Shown here one piece after another: positions 10,752 through 22,255 of a stretch of DNA of 64,000 nt. The position numbers and the translations under genes are program-made. Source of the DNA: Excoecaria cochinchinensis (lineage: Eukaryota > Streptophyta > Magnoliopsida > Malpighiales > Euphorbiaceae); NCBI GenBank assembly GCA_947683425.1, contig CANTUQ010000081.1:7188501-7252500 (forward strand), written 5' to 3'. Within the stretch, counting starts at the first letter, position 1. Each line of letters starts with the position of its first letter. Below the pieces are notes generated by a model. The model saw nothing but the letters and a program-made list of their open reading frames with translations, was not told where the DNA came from and ran no database searches.

Positions 10752-12858
10752 CTATGACGGCGGATAATCTGTGAGCTCCTCCTCGGGGTCATCATCATCA
10801 TCAGACAGATGTATCGGCTGAGGCTGAGGCTGAGGCTGAGAGGTAGAAGGTCTAGCCCCAGAAGCGGAAGGCTGGCTAGAAGGACCTGTTAGGTCCGGCT
10901 GCTGAGAGTCCCATACTCTAACCATGGGCCGGAACCTAGGAGGAACTGCCACTGGCACAGATCGAGGATGTGGTCTCTCAAAACTCTGCTGCTAAAACTG
11001 TACCCGAGTGTATCCATCCAGGAAGGGCTGCGCGCACACTGTCATGAAGCGCAGGGTGTCCGTGATCATCCCCCCTGACTCCTTGAAGGCTCTGCTCAAC
11101 TGGTGGGTCTGCTCAGTAGAAGCGGTCCCCATACGATCTAGCCTCTGCTCTGTATGCTCCCAGAACCCTTGAACAGACTGGGCAAGGGGAGAGACGGCCC
11201 CCTCCAATCCCTAGACTCTAGACCTGAGAGAGTCGAGTGACTCATCTATCATCTGAAGAGTCACGTCGATCCTATGAGTTGCCTGGTCCTGGGACGTCCT
11301 CAACTCCTGCACGATATGCTCTATGAGTCTGGCCTGCTCCTGCCCCATGCTCTCTATAAGCCTGGCCTGCTCCCGGACCATGTGGTCAATGAGCCCGGCC
11401 TATTCCTGGCCTAGGCGCTCAATGATCCTCGCCTGCTCCTGATGATGGCCTGCTGCTGGTCCAGTCTCTCCTGGGTAAGTCTTTCTCTCTCTACTTTGCT
11501 CATGGAGGACCTTGTCCCTCTCCTCCTGCCTGCGCTCAAATGCTGCAAGCATGGAGACCATGAGCTGGGAGATGCCTGGCTGTGATGGCTGAGGCTGAAC
11601 TGGCTCCAGAGTCTGCTCTTGTGGCGGAGCTGTGGAGGTACATGCCCCCGGATCGCCTCTGGAGTAGGGGTGGAACCTCTATGACGGCCTGAGTATGGTC
11701 CGCTGTATCCTCATAGCTGGAGGAGGAGTGGGGGTCTGCACCCTCGGTGCCGTAGGAGTGCCAAACAGATCATCCATAGTGAACTCCACCTTAAAGTCCG
11801 ATGGAGTCCTGGGCTGCTCCTGCTCTGGCTGTAGCTGTGGTTGCTCCTCCTTATAGCCCTGGTGCTAGGGAGGCTGCTCCGCTGGATACTTTGGATGTAG
11901 GGGCTGCTGCTCCTGCGGCTATGGCTGTGTATGCTCCTGTGCTGGTGCCTGTTCTGGCTGCTTCTGGGCTGGTGCTAGTGGAGAAAGTGCAAAGGCTCGC
12001 CGAGTCTCGTGTATGGTAAGGAGTCTGAATACCTCAGGCTGCCCTGCTAGCTGCAACACCATCCCCATCTGTACAGTGGCTAGTGCATCTACATATATCC
12101 CCTCATCTAAGGCATTCCCAAGTTTGTCCGGGGGCGACTCCCAATCCCAAGAGTAATCTGGTAATGACTCCGCCGATAATCACCACTGGGGCTGTCCCCC
12201 TGGAAACCCTGACCATGTTAGCCAATATCTCATGGCTAATATTGAGATGCCGGCCTACCACCATGGCCCAGAGGCTCCAAATCTCCGCAGCATTAAGCGA
12301 CCCTAGGTTACCAGGCCGTCCGAGGTACGAGCTGGAGAGCACTCTGTGCAAATACCGGAGTGCTTGTGAAACCAACACGGTACTCTTTGCTGTATCATGG
12401 TCGTACAGCACTCCGGGTAGGGCTATGGCCACCTAATGGGCGCGTCTCACTGCTCGCTGGGGTACCATCACTCCGTCGCCCCGTGGGAGTCCCATGGCCT
12501 CCATAAAATGCTGACGCGTGATACTAACCTGCTAACCATCAAACCAAAACTGAACTACCCCAGGCTCCGTATCAGAACTCTGGTATCCTCTGTAGCGCAG
12601 TGTGGCTAAAACCTGTCGCACCACCTCGGGATGTATCTAGAAGGCGGGTGTCAAAAACTTCATCCAGCCTGCGCCTTCCAAGAGTGCCTCGATCTCCTCG
12701 GCCATCCCTAAGACCTCTAGGAATAGCCTAGAAATGAAGCGACTGGCTCGGAACTCTACCTGAGCCAATGCTCTATATCTCTGTGCGGACTCATGGTCCA
12801 TCCAATCCGGAGCCTGTGGCTTAGGCTAGCCCTGCGGAACGCGTCATCGTGGAGACAT
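10752..12858 (-). pseudogene. Sense 3' ORF of Tat element A, broken
   Basis: An extra ORF downstream of IN in the same direction. It begins ATGTCTCCACGA at 12858, directly after a splice acceptor-like TTTTCTCTTGCAG. Its first ~250 residues read through several stops; a clean stretch is 12432-12103 (VSQALRYLHRVLSS, GSLNAAEIWSLWAMV, VVIIGGVITRLLLGLG). Spacing of hydrophobic blocks resembles the 3' ORF of the Athila copy (45432-45965), suggesting one superfamily. The C-terminus is Pro/Gln/Ser-rich and ends SDDDDDPEEELTDYPPS; the same tail is left in element C at 33588-33820. Function is unknown for this family; no membrane or enzyme motif is visible. Confidence 0.6.
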
Positions 12859-12875
12859 CCTGCAAGAGAAAAGTT
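12859..12875 (-). promoter_or_regulatory. Candidate 3' splice site before the sense 3' ORF
   Basis: TTTTCTCTTGCAG|G in element orientation, immediately before the ATG. It would let the 3' ORF be translated from a spliced RNA. The Athila 3' ORF has an equivalent acceptor at 45103-45104. Confidence 0.5.
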
Positions 12876-13009
12876 ATGCAATCAATTTAATATAATGGCC
12901 ATAAATGGTCCTGATTTCTGAGATACGGCAAATCGGGCATCATCTAGACAATGATGGTCTGGCTCAAGAAGAAATACGACAAAAAAGATAAAATAAAAAA
13001 TAAAAAATG

Positions 13010-13390
13010 GGCAGCATTCTAGCAGGGATGTGCCCGACCTTCTACATAGAAAAAGGCAACAAAAATTCACACAACAGTGGACAAGCCTCAAGCCCCAACA
13101 ATCAAACATCATAAAAAATTTGGGCGACACCCTAGCAAGGGTGTGCCCAACCCCCTGCATTAAAAGCAAGAAAACAACAGGCCTTAGGCCCCAACAATCA
13201 AACATCATAAAAATTTGGGCAACACCCTGGTAAGGGTGTGCCCAACCCCCTACATTAAAAGCAAGAAAACAACAGGCCTCAGGCCCCAACAATCAAACAT
13301 CATAAAAATTTGGGCAGCACCCTGGTAAGGGTGTGCCCAACCCCCTGCATTAAAAGCAAGAAAACAACAGGCCTCAGGCCCCAACAGTAG
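13010..13390 (-). repeat. 95-bp tandem repeat in element A
   Basis: Three close copies and one diverged copy of a 95-96 bp unit containing AATTTGGGC, AAGGGTGTGCCCAACCCCCT and AACAACAGGCCTCAGGCCCC (anchor positions 13093, 13189, 13284, 13379). Each unit holds a small GGGTGTGCCC-type dyad. 13391-13860 beyond it is AT-rich without visible features. Confidence 0.85.
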
Positions 13391-13859
13391 CACAATATTT
13401 ATTGGTTTCACAACCAGTGCATGCATAAGAATTTCTCATTTCTAAGCAAGCATGCTTTATTAGGCAACAAAAAAAATATTCATGCAAAGTTGGTTAACAA
13501 TTCCAATAAGGAAAAATGCCAGGATGATGTTAAAGCTAATCATTAAACCGCGCCTAATATTAACTACTAAGGCAAAAGAAAGATCTATACTAACAGCAAC
13601 TCAGAAAGTTAAACTTTATTTATTTCAAGATTAAGAGAAGAATTAAAAAGAAAAAAAGAAAAAGAAAACAAAAAGTAGTTACTAACCTATAATTTGTAGA
13701 AATTTAATGAAAAAGTATAAAATATACTTCACTGGGCGCCCGGTCACGTGAGGAGTGTAAAAATGTAGGCAAAAAGGTGAAAAGATGAAGAAGAATACAA
13801 AAAACGCAGTGAGGGACGGTTTGAAGTGAAGAAAACGAAGAGGCAAAATTCTGAAAACT

Positions 13860-13960
13860 GTTTGTCCGTCGGTCTCTACACATATTTATAGTTTTCCTGA
13901 CCGACGGGCTGGGCGTCTCTAGGAGCTACCGACGGGCTACCCGTCTGTCGTTCCATATTT
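13860..13960 (+). promoter_or_regulatory. CCGACGGGC dyads upstream of the antisense gene
   Basis: CCGTCGGTC near 13866 and GACCGACGG near 13900 are inverted copies, followed by ACCGACGGGC and ACCCGTCTG near 13930. The same motif marks the LTR promoters of Tat elements A, B and C. Confidence 0.5.
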
Positions 13961-14087
13961 CCCCATTAAATGCATAATAAATGCGCGTGATAAATACAAT
14001 AATGATGCATGCATCAGCCAGGTGGATGACTTCCGGCGTGCAGGCTGCCGCTACTGGGGAACGAGCAGGCCGTCGGTGAAGCTTTGC

Positions 14088-14094
14088 TATAAAT
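14088..14094 (+). promoter_or_regulatory. TATA box of the antisense gene
   Basis: TATAAAT on the plus strand, about 80 bp upstream of the ATG at 14173 and followed by a CT-rich leader. This spacing fits a normal plant core promoter. Confidence 0.6.
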
Positions 14095-14172
14095 TTTCTC
14101 ATTTCTCCTTGGAATTCGTGCCTTTTTCTCTTATTTAACCCTTTTCTATCTTCAATCTTTGACTTTTAAAGG

Positions 14173-15475
14173 ATGACTTCTCCTCTTTTACAAAAGATGT
14201 ACCGCATCTTAGATGACACCCACACCTTGGAAAATAACACCCTCTCTACTCTGTCTGGGCTGAAACACTTACGCAGAGCCAAAATAGACCACAACCTACT
14301 CTTAGGTGCAACCTATTTTTTGAATCCCCGCTTCCATGTTTTCAAGTTTACTTATCAGGAGTTGTACCCCCTGCCTGAGGAGTTAGCTGCTATTACCGGA
14401 GCATGGTATCCTCCTAATGCTCTCCCCTGCGTCCCTCGCTGTGGTCTGATTCAGACTCGAGATATCACTCTGTCTCTAGGCATAGCTCCTTCCGAGGATG
14501 CACGGTTGGTTCCACAGAGTCCTACCTTTTCCTTGGAGCCACTGGTCAAGGCTCTAGACAGATTTTCTGATGTCCCTACATATCGAGTAAGCATTGTGTT
14601 CTTATTCTGTATGATGAGCCTCTTGACCGTAGCTCCAGGGGACTTGGTTGGCGACCTTCGCCTGTTTGGGGTTCTAGATGACTTTCACCGCGGATTATCT
14701 CCCTTTCCCCTTATTCTGGCTGAGACCATTATAGGCTTGGATGTTGTATGCTCTGGATCTGCCACCTCGCTCACCGGAAGCCCCTTATTACTCCAGGTAC
14801 GTCATTTATTTTAAAAGGTAGTGCGTCCCTTGTGGATTTTCGCACTAGCTTTTCTTAGCGGGAAGTGCATCCTTTCGGATTTTCACACAACCCCATGGCT
14901 AATTTTTGCCTGAAGTAAACCCAACTTACTCCAGCGGCTTTTTTTTTTAAGATATGGCTGCAAGAGAAGCTGAGGATGCTGTCAGAGCCACCTCCCCGAG
15001 TCATCGCACAATACTCGCCGAGACACTTCCTCCCGCGTCGACGATTGTATTAATTCGCAACTCGTGATGAAGGCATCGCTAGATTTGGCGAGCTATCGGA
15101 CGATGACATTGGCTTCATGTCTGACTGGCTTCCACTGTCCCATGCAGTCATTGATGGATCATCAGGGTGCGTTCCCCTATGGGGGCTTCGTCAAGCCACT
15201 TTCTGCATTACCGCCCGATGTGCTCGTTAGCTTGGGATGACCCAGGACGTAGTGAGAGTTCTGTTATCCTTTCGGGGAGGAGCTTTTTTCGCTATTTTGC
15301 TTCTCGCTATCATGAGTTATGGAGCCAACTTCCAGTTAAGACCGTCATACCTCGATTTGGAGCTCATTCTGTGGCCTCAACCAGCGACTATAAGAGATGG
15401 GTCCTCAGCCCGGCATCTGACAACAGGATGCGGGGGCTCAAACATCTGGCCGGCGAGAGTAGAGATAAGACCTAG
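14173..15475 (+). pseudogene. Antisense gene of Tat element A (plant mobile domain / DUF7745-like), decayed
   Basis: An ORF opposite in direction to gag-pol; antisense extra ORFs after IN are known from the Tat lineage. Exon 1 is 14173-14796 (208 codons, MTSPLLQKMYRI start). It has the pattern HVFKFTYQELYPLPEELAAI, like the FxFxxxELxPTxEEF motif of plant mobile-domain / DUF7745 proteins of gypsy elements. A clean intron (14797-14951) ends it after SPLLLQ, and exon 2 resumes in phase with IWLQEKLRMLSE, matching the usual LLLQIW block. Exon 2 has a TAA at 15051-15053 and a frameshift; the last part, IPRFGAHSVASTSDYKRWVL, is in the frame ending at 15475. The role is unknown. It has its own TATA box (14088) and dyads. 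Confidence 0.65.
14797..14951 (+). other. Intron of the antisense gene
   Basis: Donor CAG|GTACGT at 14797 and acceptor TTTTTTTTAAG| at 14951. It is 155 nt long, phase 0, and AT-rich. Joining the exons restores a continuous conserved block across the junction. Confidence 0.65.
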
Positions 15476-15873
15476 TTTAGCTTATACATGTACACCCTTT
15501 GGGTATTATATTTCTTTTCAAAACAGAACTAAAAAAAATGATGGAAATGAAAAGAATAATTCTTATTTTATTTCACAAAATTGTGTGCATTTCCACAGAA
15601 TTTCAGCATACATGATCAATTTTCGATGTTAACTCGACTGTGTACTCCCTATTAATTCATGAAACCAAATTTTGATAGCATCAAATCCTGTTACCAATCG
15701 GCCCTCTTGGGTTTTCTCGATCGGACATTTTCTCTCATGCCTCTAATTTTTGCACAGGATGCCTTTTTTCGGTTTTCACACTGTCGAGGCGCCCAATTTT
15801 AGCAAAGCCGCCTTTTTTCGGTTTTCGACCCCCAGGGCATTTTATTCTCTTCTTTTTATTTTATTTTTAGTCT
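15476..15873. other. Spacer between the antisense gene and IN
   Basis: AT-rich with CCTTTTTTCGGTTTTC repeated near 15760 and 15810. It is presumably the shared 3' region of the two convergent transcripts. No coding sequence is supported. Confidence 0.5.
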
Positions 15874-17100
15874 TTAGCCGTGGAACCTTTTGAGTCTGTC
15901 TATATTGATCAGTTCTTTAAATTCGTTGCCATCGCTATCCGATAGAATTACAGCTCCTTTAGACAACAGCTTCTTGAGGATGAACGGCCCTTCCCAGGTT
16001 GGTCTAAACTTTCCTCGGATATCCGGCGCACCTGGTCTCGTCTGCTTAAACACCAAGTCTCCCTCCTTCAGTGGATGCTTCTTAACCTTCTTCCCAAAGG
16101 TCCGAGCTAGTCTCTTCTGATAGATCTGGTTATGGTAGTAGGCTTTCAATCTGCTCTCATCCAATAGGTTCAGATGTTGTAACCTTTGCTGTGCCCATTC
16201 AGCTTTCGGAATCTGAGCCTCCATGAGTACCCTTAATGACCTGAGTTGTACCTCAATTGGCAGCACTGCTTCTGTCCCATATACCAGAGAATACGGCGTA
16301 GCACCCGTAGATGTTCTAACCGTTGTCCTGTAACCCCACAATGCGAAAGGTAGCTTTTCTGCCAAATCTTTGTAGGTCTGGACCATTTTGGCTAGAATCT
16401 TCTTGATGTTCTTATTAGCGGCCTCTACTGCTCCATTAGCCCGTGGTCAGTATGGAGAAGACTTGTGGTGCTCAATCCCATACTTTTCGAGTAGCTTCCT
16501 TATTTCTCCCATAAATTGGACTCCGTTATCAGACACGACATGATGCGGAAGACTGTATCTGCAAATCAAATTCTTCTCAATAAACTTGGCCATATCCCGT
16601 GCATCAATCTTCTTAAAGGACTCCGCCTCTACCCATTTAGTGAAGTAGTTGATGGCGACTATGACATATCTGTGTCCGTTAGATGCTGTAGGACGAATCT
16701 CCCCAATAATATCTATTCCCCAGGTTGCAAACGGCAAAGCCGATGTTAAGCTACGTAGTTCTGACACAGGCAGGTGCCTCAAATCCGCATACTGCTAGCA
16801 CTGCTTTACATATTTCGAGCAATTATTATCCATGGTGAGCCAGTAAAACCCTTGCCTCATGATTTTCTTGGCCAGTGTCAACCCATTCATATGAGCTCCA
16901 CACACACCTATATGAGTTTCTTCCATCACCTTTCGGGCCTCCCTTTCATCCAGGCACCTGAACTGAATACCGTCGGCCTGTCTCTTGTACAATGCTCCGT
17001 TTATGCATATGAACTGAGTGGACAGCTTGCGGATCATTCTTTGGTCTTTTTCAGTAGCTTCTTCCGAAAATTTCGCGCTTCTCAAATAATTCATGATATC
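15874..17100 (-). pseudogene. pol: Integrase of Tat element A, broken
   Basis: Inserts the DNA copy into the genome. The N-terminal zinc-binding segment (THIGVCGAHMNGLTLAKKIM ... CSKYVKQC) is at about 16920-16798. The catalytic core at 16782-16447 keeps two acidic residues, in GIDIIGEI and VSDNGVQF. The third, in GAVEAANKNI, follows a TGA just after SSPY near 16445. The C-terminal part (16386-15874) has ALWGYRTTVRTSTGATPYSL and GKFRPTWEGPFILKKLL, the usual Tat C-terminal domain without a chromodomain. Another stop (TAG) lies after KQC near 16795. At least two nonsense changes make it inactive. Confidence 0.85.
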
Positions 17101-17239
17101 AAAATACCACGGCTTTCCATCCGCTACCTCTATTTTCATTATCGGTTTGACCTCAAAGCTAGGCCTCTCAGAACTCGAGATTAGAACTGGCTTCATGGCT
17201 ACTCCTTCCGGATTATCCCACATTGACACTAGGGTTGCC

Positions 17240-17640
17240 AGTGCATCAGCCAACCGATTTTCATCCCTTGGCATGAAATGGAACGTACAAGTCTCAAACC
17301 GACTACATAGCTCCCTCATATATTCAACATACAACATTAGTCGCTCTTCCTTGATAGCCCACTCTCCCCGAAGCTGGTTGATTACTAGGGATGAGTCTCC
17401 AAACACTTCCACATCCTTTTCCCCCAAGGTAATTAAGACTTCTAATTCGAAAGTGCATGCCTCATACTCAGCTTCGTTGTTAGTGGTCCTGTATCTCAAA
17501 TTTTTGGCTAATGGGAGTTTTTCGTCATCCGGGGTTGTCAAAATGATCCCGACTCCTGCCCCCTTATTGGTAACAGCCCCGTCGAAGTGCAGTTGCCAAC
17601 CTTGAACAGAGATTGCAGCTATGTTTTCATCAGGAAAAAT
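17240..17640 (-). pseudogene. pol: Second, archaeal-type RNase H domain of element A
   Basis: Tat elements carry an additional RNase H acquired from plants, beside the older one next to RT. Here HFDGAVTNKGAGVGIIL, TTNNEAEYEACTFELEVL, VEVFGDSSLVINQLRGEW and RLADALATLVS give the D, E, D and D catalytic positions. It continues directly into the integrase N-terminus in one ORF (17541-16795). Residues look intact, though the polyprotein around it is broken. Confidence 0.8.
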
Positions 17641-17658
17641 GAATTCAAGTGAATTGTC

Positions 17659-18181
17659 CTAAATGGGATGATCGGCCAGAAACTCAGCTACTGCCCGCCC
17701 TTTGATAGTCTTTCGAGTGATATACTCGACATCGAATTCTTGTAGCAATAATAACCACCTTCCCATTTTCCCAAGCAAAGACGGTGTTTCCTGCAAATAC
17801 CTCAAAGGGTTCTGCTTTGCCACTGCCTGTACTTTGTATGAATGGAAATAGTGTCTCAGCTTCTTGGATGCCCAAATCACGGCGAGGCAGATCTTTTCTA
17901 CTTCTGCATACTTTACCTCATAAGCGAGAAACTTCTTGCTGAGATAATAGACTGCAAATTCTATTCCGAACCCATCTTCCTGAGCCATCATGGCACCTAC
18001 AGAGCCATCTTGCACTGCCAAATACAAAATGAGCGGCTTGACTGGTTTTGGTTGCCTCAGTACTGGTGAGTTCAGTAAATACTCTCTGATACTGTCGAAG
18101 GCCTTTTGGCAGTCCTCATTCCATACCACGGGCTGATTCTTTCTGAGTAACTTGTAGATTGGCTAGAATATCGAGGTGAAC
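17659..18181 (-). pseudogene. pol: First (retroviral-type) RNase H of element A
   Basis: ORF 18129-17659 follows RT and reads VWNEDCQKAFDSIREYLLNS, PLILYLAVQDGSVGAMMAQE, YAEVEKICLAVIWASKKLRH and ends AEFLADHPI. Catalytic acidic residues are replaced (LAVQDGS where active enzymes have DAS), as is usual in the Tat lineage, where the second RNase H is thought to take over. It ends in a stop (TAG) after DHPI. Confidence 0.75.
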
Positions 18182-18990
18182 TTTGCAATGAACCGGCTAA
18201 CATATTATAACTTGCCCAGGAAACTTCTTACATCCTTTTCCTTTTGCGGCACTGGCATTTCCCTGATAGCTTTCACCTTATCTGGGTCGATTTTGATCCC
18301 TCTTTGGCTGACCACATGTCCTAGCAGCTTTCCTGAAGTTACTCCGAAGATACACTTTTTGGGATTTAGCCGCAGGTTGTACTTATCTATTCTGGTGAAA
18401 AACTTCTCTAATGCTTCGAAGTGGCCCTCTCTGGTAGCTGACTTGACCATCATGTCATCTACATATACTTACACCTCTTTATGGGTCAAGTCTCTCAAGA
18501 TCTTCGTTGCCATTCTCTGGTAGGTAGCTCTGCATTTTTCAAACCAAAAGGTATCACTCTGTAAGCATACGTTCCCCACTCCGTGATGAAAGGCATTTTG
18601 ATCCGATCAATTATCTTATTGAGGATCTGATTGTAGCCCGCATAACCGTCCCAAAAGCTATACATCGCACAATTGGCTGTACTGTCTATCAATACATCAA
18701 TATGGGGTAGCGAAAAATCATCCTTAGGACAAGCCTTGTTCAGATCTTGATAGTCCATGCATGCCCTCACTTTTCCATTCTTTTTGGCCACAGGGACTAC
18801 ATTGGCCAACCACGTGGGGTACTGTACTTCTACCAGAAACTTAGCTTCAATTTGTTGTCGAATCTCTTCTTTCACCTTGTCTGCCCATTCCGGCCTGAGC
18901 CTTCTCAGCTTCTGTTTCACAGGCTTGTGGTCTAGATAAGTTGGGATAGCATGCTCTGTGACGTTTTGATCAATTCTAGGCATGTCCTCA
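18182..18990 (-). pseudogene. pol: Reverse transcriptase of Tat element A, broken
   Basis: RNA-dependent DNA polymerase. The fingers and palm are recognisable: EVQYPTWLANVVPVAKKNGK, DYQDLNKACPKDDFSLPHID, motif A YSFWDGYAGYNQI (catalytic Asp kept), TEWGTYAYRVIPFGLKNA and YVDDMMVKS near 18450, LNPKKCIFGVTSGKLLGH. A one-base change of frame occurs after GLKNA at about 18535, and a stop (TAA) immediately precedes VYVDD near 18465. Closest relative in the window is the RT of element B (62951-64000). Confidence 0.85.
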
Positions 18991-19707
18991 TAAGTCCAGG
19001 CAAAGACTTTTTCATTTTTTTTATTATTCTCTCAAATCTTTCTCTTTCATCAGGAGTTATGTTTGATGCTATCAAGATTTCTCTCGGATTTTTCGAGGTT
19101 CCAAGATTAAATGTAGTAGTATCAGTAGAATCAATATCAAATATGGATGGATTATGATCATAATCATGCATATTGAAATTATCAGAAACATCGCACAAGT
19201 AAGCAAAATCGTTCATTCAATTAATAAAATTATAATTGTCATTTACATCACTAAAAAGTTCGGGAATGAAAAGACAATCTAAACCGGCTTCTTCCTCATC
19301 TCCCACTGGATCTGCCAATGCCGATGGTCCTGCATCATCAGTTGATCAGAGGCTCTTCATCCACCTCTTGAGCAGCTTCTTCCATCTTCGCCTTCCCTTT
19401 GACATGAGCGGCAAATATAGCTTCGGTCACCACTTCCTCAGGCTCTTCCCTGTCCCAAATTGCTCTGCTAGTCAAGACCTCTTCATCCCAAAAGTCATCA
19501 GCTGGCTTGACCACCCCAATGTCCAAGTCATAAACATCGCTGAATACCTCAACTCCCAGCACAATCCTTCCATTGACCAGCTGAGGCTCGGCTTCCCCAG
19601 TATAAGCACAAATTGCTGATGTTGGTACAAAACTTTCCCAAATGTGGGGGATCTCCTTCACCGGCTTCACTCCTCTCTGCACTCCTCCCTTGTAGCCCAG
19701 GCCCCTT
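18991..19707 (-). pseudogene. pol: PR-RT linker of element A, broken
   Basis: Reads GRGLGYKGGVQRGVKPVKEI-type sequence (19760-19338; the RGLGYKG block is common after the Tat protease), then an acidic stretch, then ERERFERIIKKMKKSLPGLM leading into RT. The element B counterpart is 52406-53209. No catalytic motif is expected here. Confidence 0.6.
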
Positions 19708-20604
19708 CTATTTTGACCCCTGGTAGCGATGACCTCGGGTATCCCTTGGGAATCCAGCACCCAGAAGAAATGACATCCTCTTCATCACAGCTAGCACTTG
19801 AGGGCTTCCTTTCATTGCCTCTTCTTCATTGATCATGGCCATGTGGAATCCACTAAAAGGATGCCTCGCTATCTCGAGTATTGACACCTGATTCTCTCTT
19901 GCAGCCTTAATGGTCACCACTTGCCCTTCATGAGGTATCTTGACCATTTGGTGAGGTATAGAGGGAACACCTCCCAACTTGTGAAACCACGGTCTCCCTA
20001 GCAATGCTGAAAAATTGGCCGAAATGGGTAGGACTACTAATTCTACCTCAGTTTCCACTGGCCCGATTTTGACCACCATCTTGAAAGTCCCTGAAGCAGG
20101 CCAACGACAGTTGTCATAAGCTGTGATCATCAAATCCGACTTGGCTAGCATATCTTCCGTCACTCCAAAGGCTGCCATGGCTACTTGCGGGCATACGTTG
20201 ATTGATGATCCATCGTCCACCATTACACAAGAAGTGTGCTTTTGATGGATCTGAGCTCGAATATACAAAGGGCGGTTGTGGTTATGGCCTTCTGCAGGTA
20301 ACTCAGCATTTGTGAACACCACATTCTCTCCAGCACTTCCTTTCACCACTTCTAGCAGCTCAGTGGTCGAAATCGTTGTAGCCACAGTCGTCATGCATAG
20401 AGCCTCTACCAATCTCTGCCTAAGAGAGGGGGACTGCCTCAGTAGATCCCAAATGGAAATCTGAGCCGGCATTTTCTGCAACTGTTTGACTATCTGATCC
20501 CCTTTTGGCTCATTTCCCTTCTCTTTCTGACTTTCCACTGGCTCTTGAGGCATTGCCACTTCCGGCACTACTCTCCCACTGTGGGTCACTGCCCCTACCT
20601 TCAT
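19708..20604 (-). pseudogene. pol: Aspartic protease region of Tat element A
   Basis: A 298-residue open stretch. It contains AQISIWDLLRQSPSLRQRLV, a usual Tat block before the protease, and the retropepsin active site VMVDDGSSINVCPQVAMAAF at about residues 129-148, followed by LLGRPWFHKLGGVPS, the second conserved protease motif. This enzyme cleaves the polyprotein. The ORF start is only where the frame opens; gag and PR are in different frames because of decay. Element B has VDYGSS at the same place (51930). Confidence 0.85.
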
Positions 20605-20613
20605 TTTTCCTTT

Positions 20614-22255
20614 TCACTCTTCTGCTTCCTCCTCCTCTGAACCCCATGGGTCAGGAAACTCAACAGCTTCATCATCATCACTTCCACTCTCACTAGTGGA
20701 CCAGCAATCGATTACTGCAGCGGGCATCCCTTCTTCACTTACCTCATAGAGGCTCGTGACAGCAGTGTTCACATCGACGCCGTATAACTCATTCAAGACA
20801 AATTCTTCTGATAAACTGGATCCAATCATGAACACGGGTGGGGGCACCTTGTTATATCTAGCTTTCTTCTGGCCTTCCCTCTTCTCGGGGTCTGTAATCT
20901 GCTTTGAATCAATCAGGTCTTGAATTGCATGCCTCAAAGCTTTGCACCCATCTATTAAATAACCCGTGTGGTGATGGAAGGCACAGTATTCGTTATCCTT
21001 GTGACCTGGCATCCCTTATGTCCTGCCAGGTCTAAAAGGCAATGGCTGTAACTTCCCTTCCTTCATCAGCTTCCTCAGAACCCATGATAAGGACCTCCCC
21101 AAGTTTGAAAAATGTCTTGTGGTTGTGTTAGCAACAGACACCTCAACCATTCTTCTGGTGCTACCGCTGGGACCTGTTGGCTTACTTGCCCCCTGACTGG
21201 TGCTCCCCCTCTTGGCATAGTTATCACTATTTGCTTTTCGGGCCAGGTACTCTCCCTTCGCTTCAATGGCTATATCCTACAAGGACTCCCAGTCTTTTAA
21301 TCCCTTCATCTTCAACCCTTCTCTCAAGTATGTGCTTGCGTTCTTGATGAATAATCTAATCTGGTCCTGAGTCTCCAGCTTCCTTCTCATTTCCATCACT
21401 CTGTTCCTCCAGCGAGTTAAGTACTCATGGAAAGATTCTCCAACCTTTTGTTGCAGCAATTCTAGATCTTTGAGGGTCATCTCCATCCTCGTGTTACAAT
21501 CATACTGCCTCAAAAATTCTTCCGTGAGCAAATCCAAGTCTTCTTTGGTTCTGCGGTCGAGGCTGTGATACCAATCTATAGCCAGACCAGTCAGACTTAA
21601 GCAAAAGTACTCCACCTTTTATCTCTTCCTTCAAGGTGGTCCCCTTCATAATCAATGAATATTGCTTCACATGGGCAGTTGGGTCGGAGGTGCCATCGAA
21701 TTTGGGAACATCTGGCATTTTGAAATTGTATGGGATCGAATCCTCTCCTTCCAGCTCCTTATCCTCAGGATTCATTCCTTAACCCCTACTGAATATTCGA
21801 GCCATTGCCTCGAACTTCTCCTCCATTTTCTTCCACATGGTCTCTTCTGACTGGGGCGCCTTTCCCCTTTTTGACACAATACTTTCCTCATAATCTTCGT
21901 CTCCACGGTCATCCTCTAACCTCTGAACCGGTCTTCTCCTCTGAACCCCCGATGCTACTGACTTCAAATCCACCGGCGGTGGTCGGATCGCTTCCTGCCT
22001 CTCTTCTCTGTCCTCCCCCCATTCATTTTGTCTCATAGGAGGAGGAGGCGGGTTCTGTGGAGCAGTGTGTTGGGCCATCGTGGCCATCATGTTCATCATT
22101 CGGCCCTCAAATTCCTTAAACCTTTGGCCAACCTCTTCTGCAATCAAACCCCTGGTGGCATCATTCTCCCTTGGTGTGTTAGCCATATTTGATATGCCAT
22201 AGCTAGTCTCTGAATGGGTCTCTAAGGAGCTCTCCCTTTCTGGCAGCTCAGACAT
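20614..22255 (-). pseudogene. gag: gag of Tat element A, broken
   Basis: Capsid/nucleocapsid protein. The start is ATG 22255 (MSELPERESSLETH) or the internal MANTPRENDATRG, which matches element B's start. The N-terminal part ends at a stop at 21779. The gag core (YFCLSLTGLAIDWYHSLDRR, EEFLRQYDCNTRMEMTLKDL, ESFHEYLTRWRNRVMEMRRK) is in 21615-21277 after a frameshift near 21600. A nucleocapsid-like CAFHHHTGYLIDGCKAL (atypical knuckle, CxFHxxxGHxxxxC type) is at about 20990-20940, with an acidic end. At least two frameshifts and several stops. Confidence 0.85.

Noticed and set aside
14173..15475. Host gene captured by the retrotransposon
   Set aside because: The intron first suggested a host gene, but the ORF is at the known place of Tat antisense ORFs and matches that family's motif.
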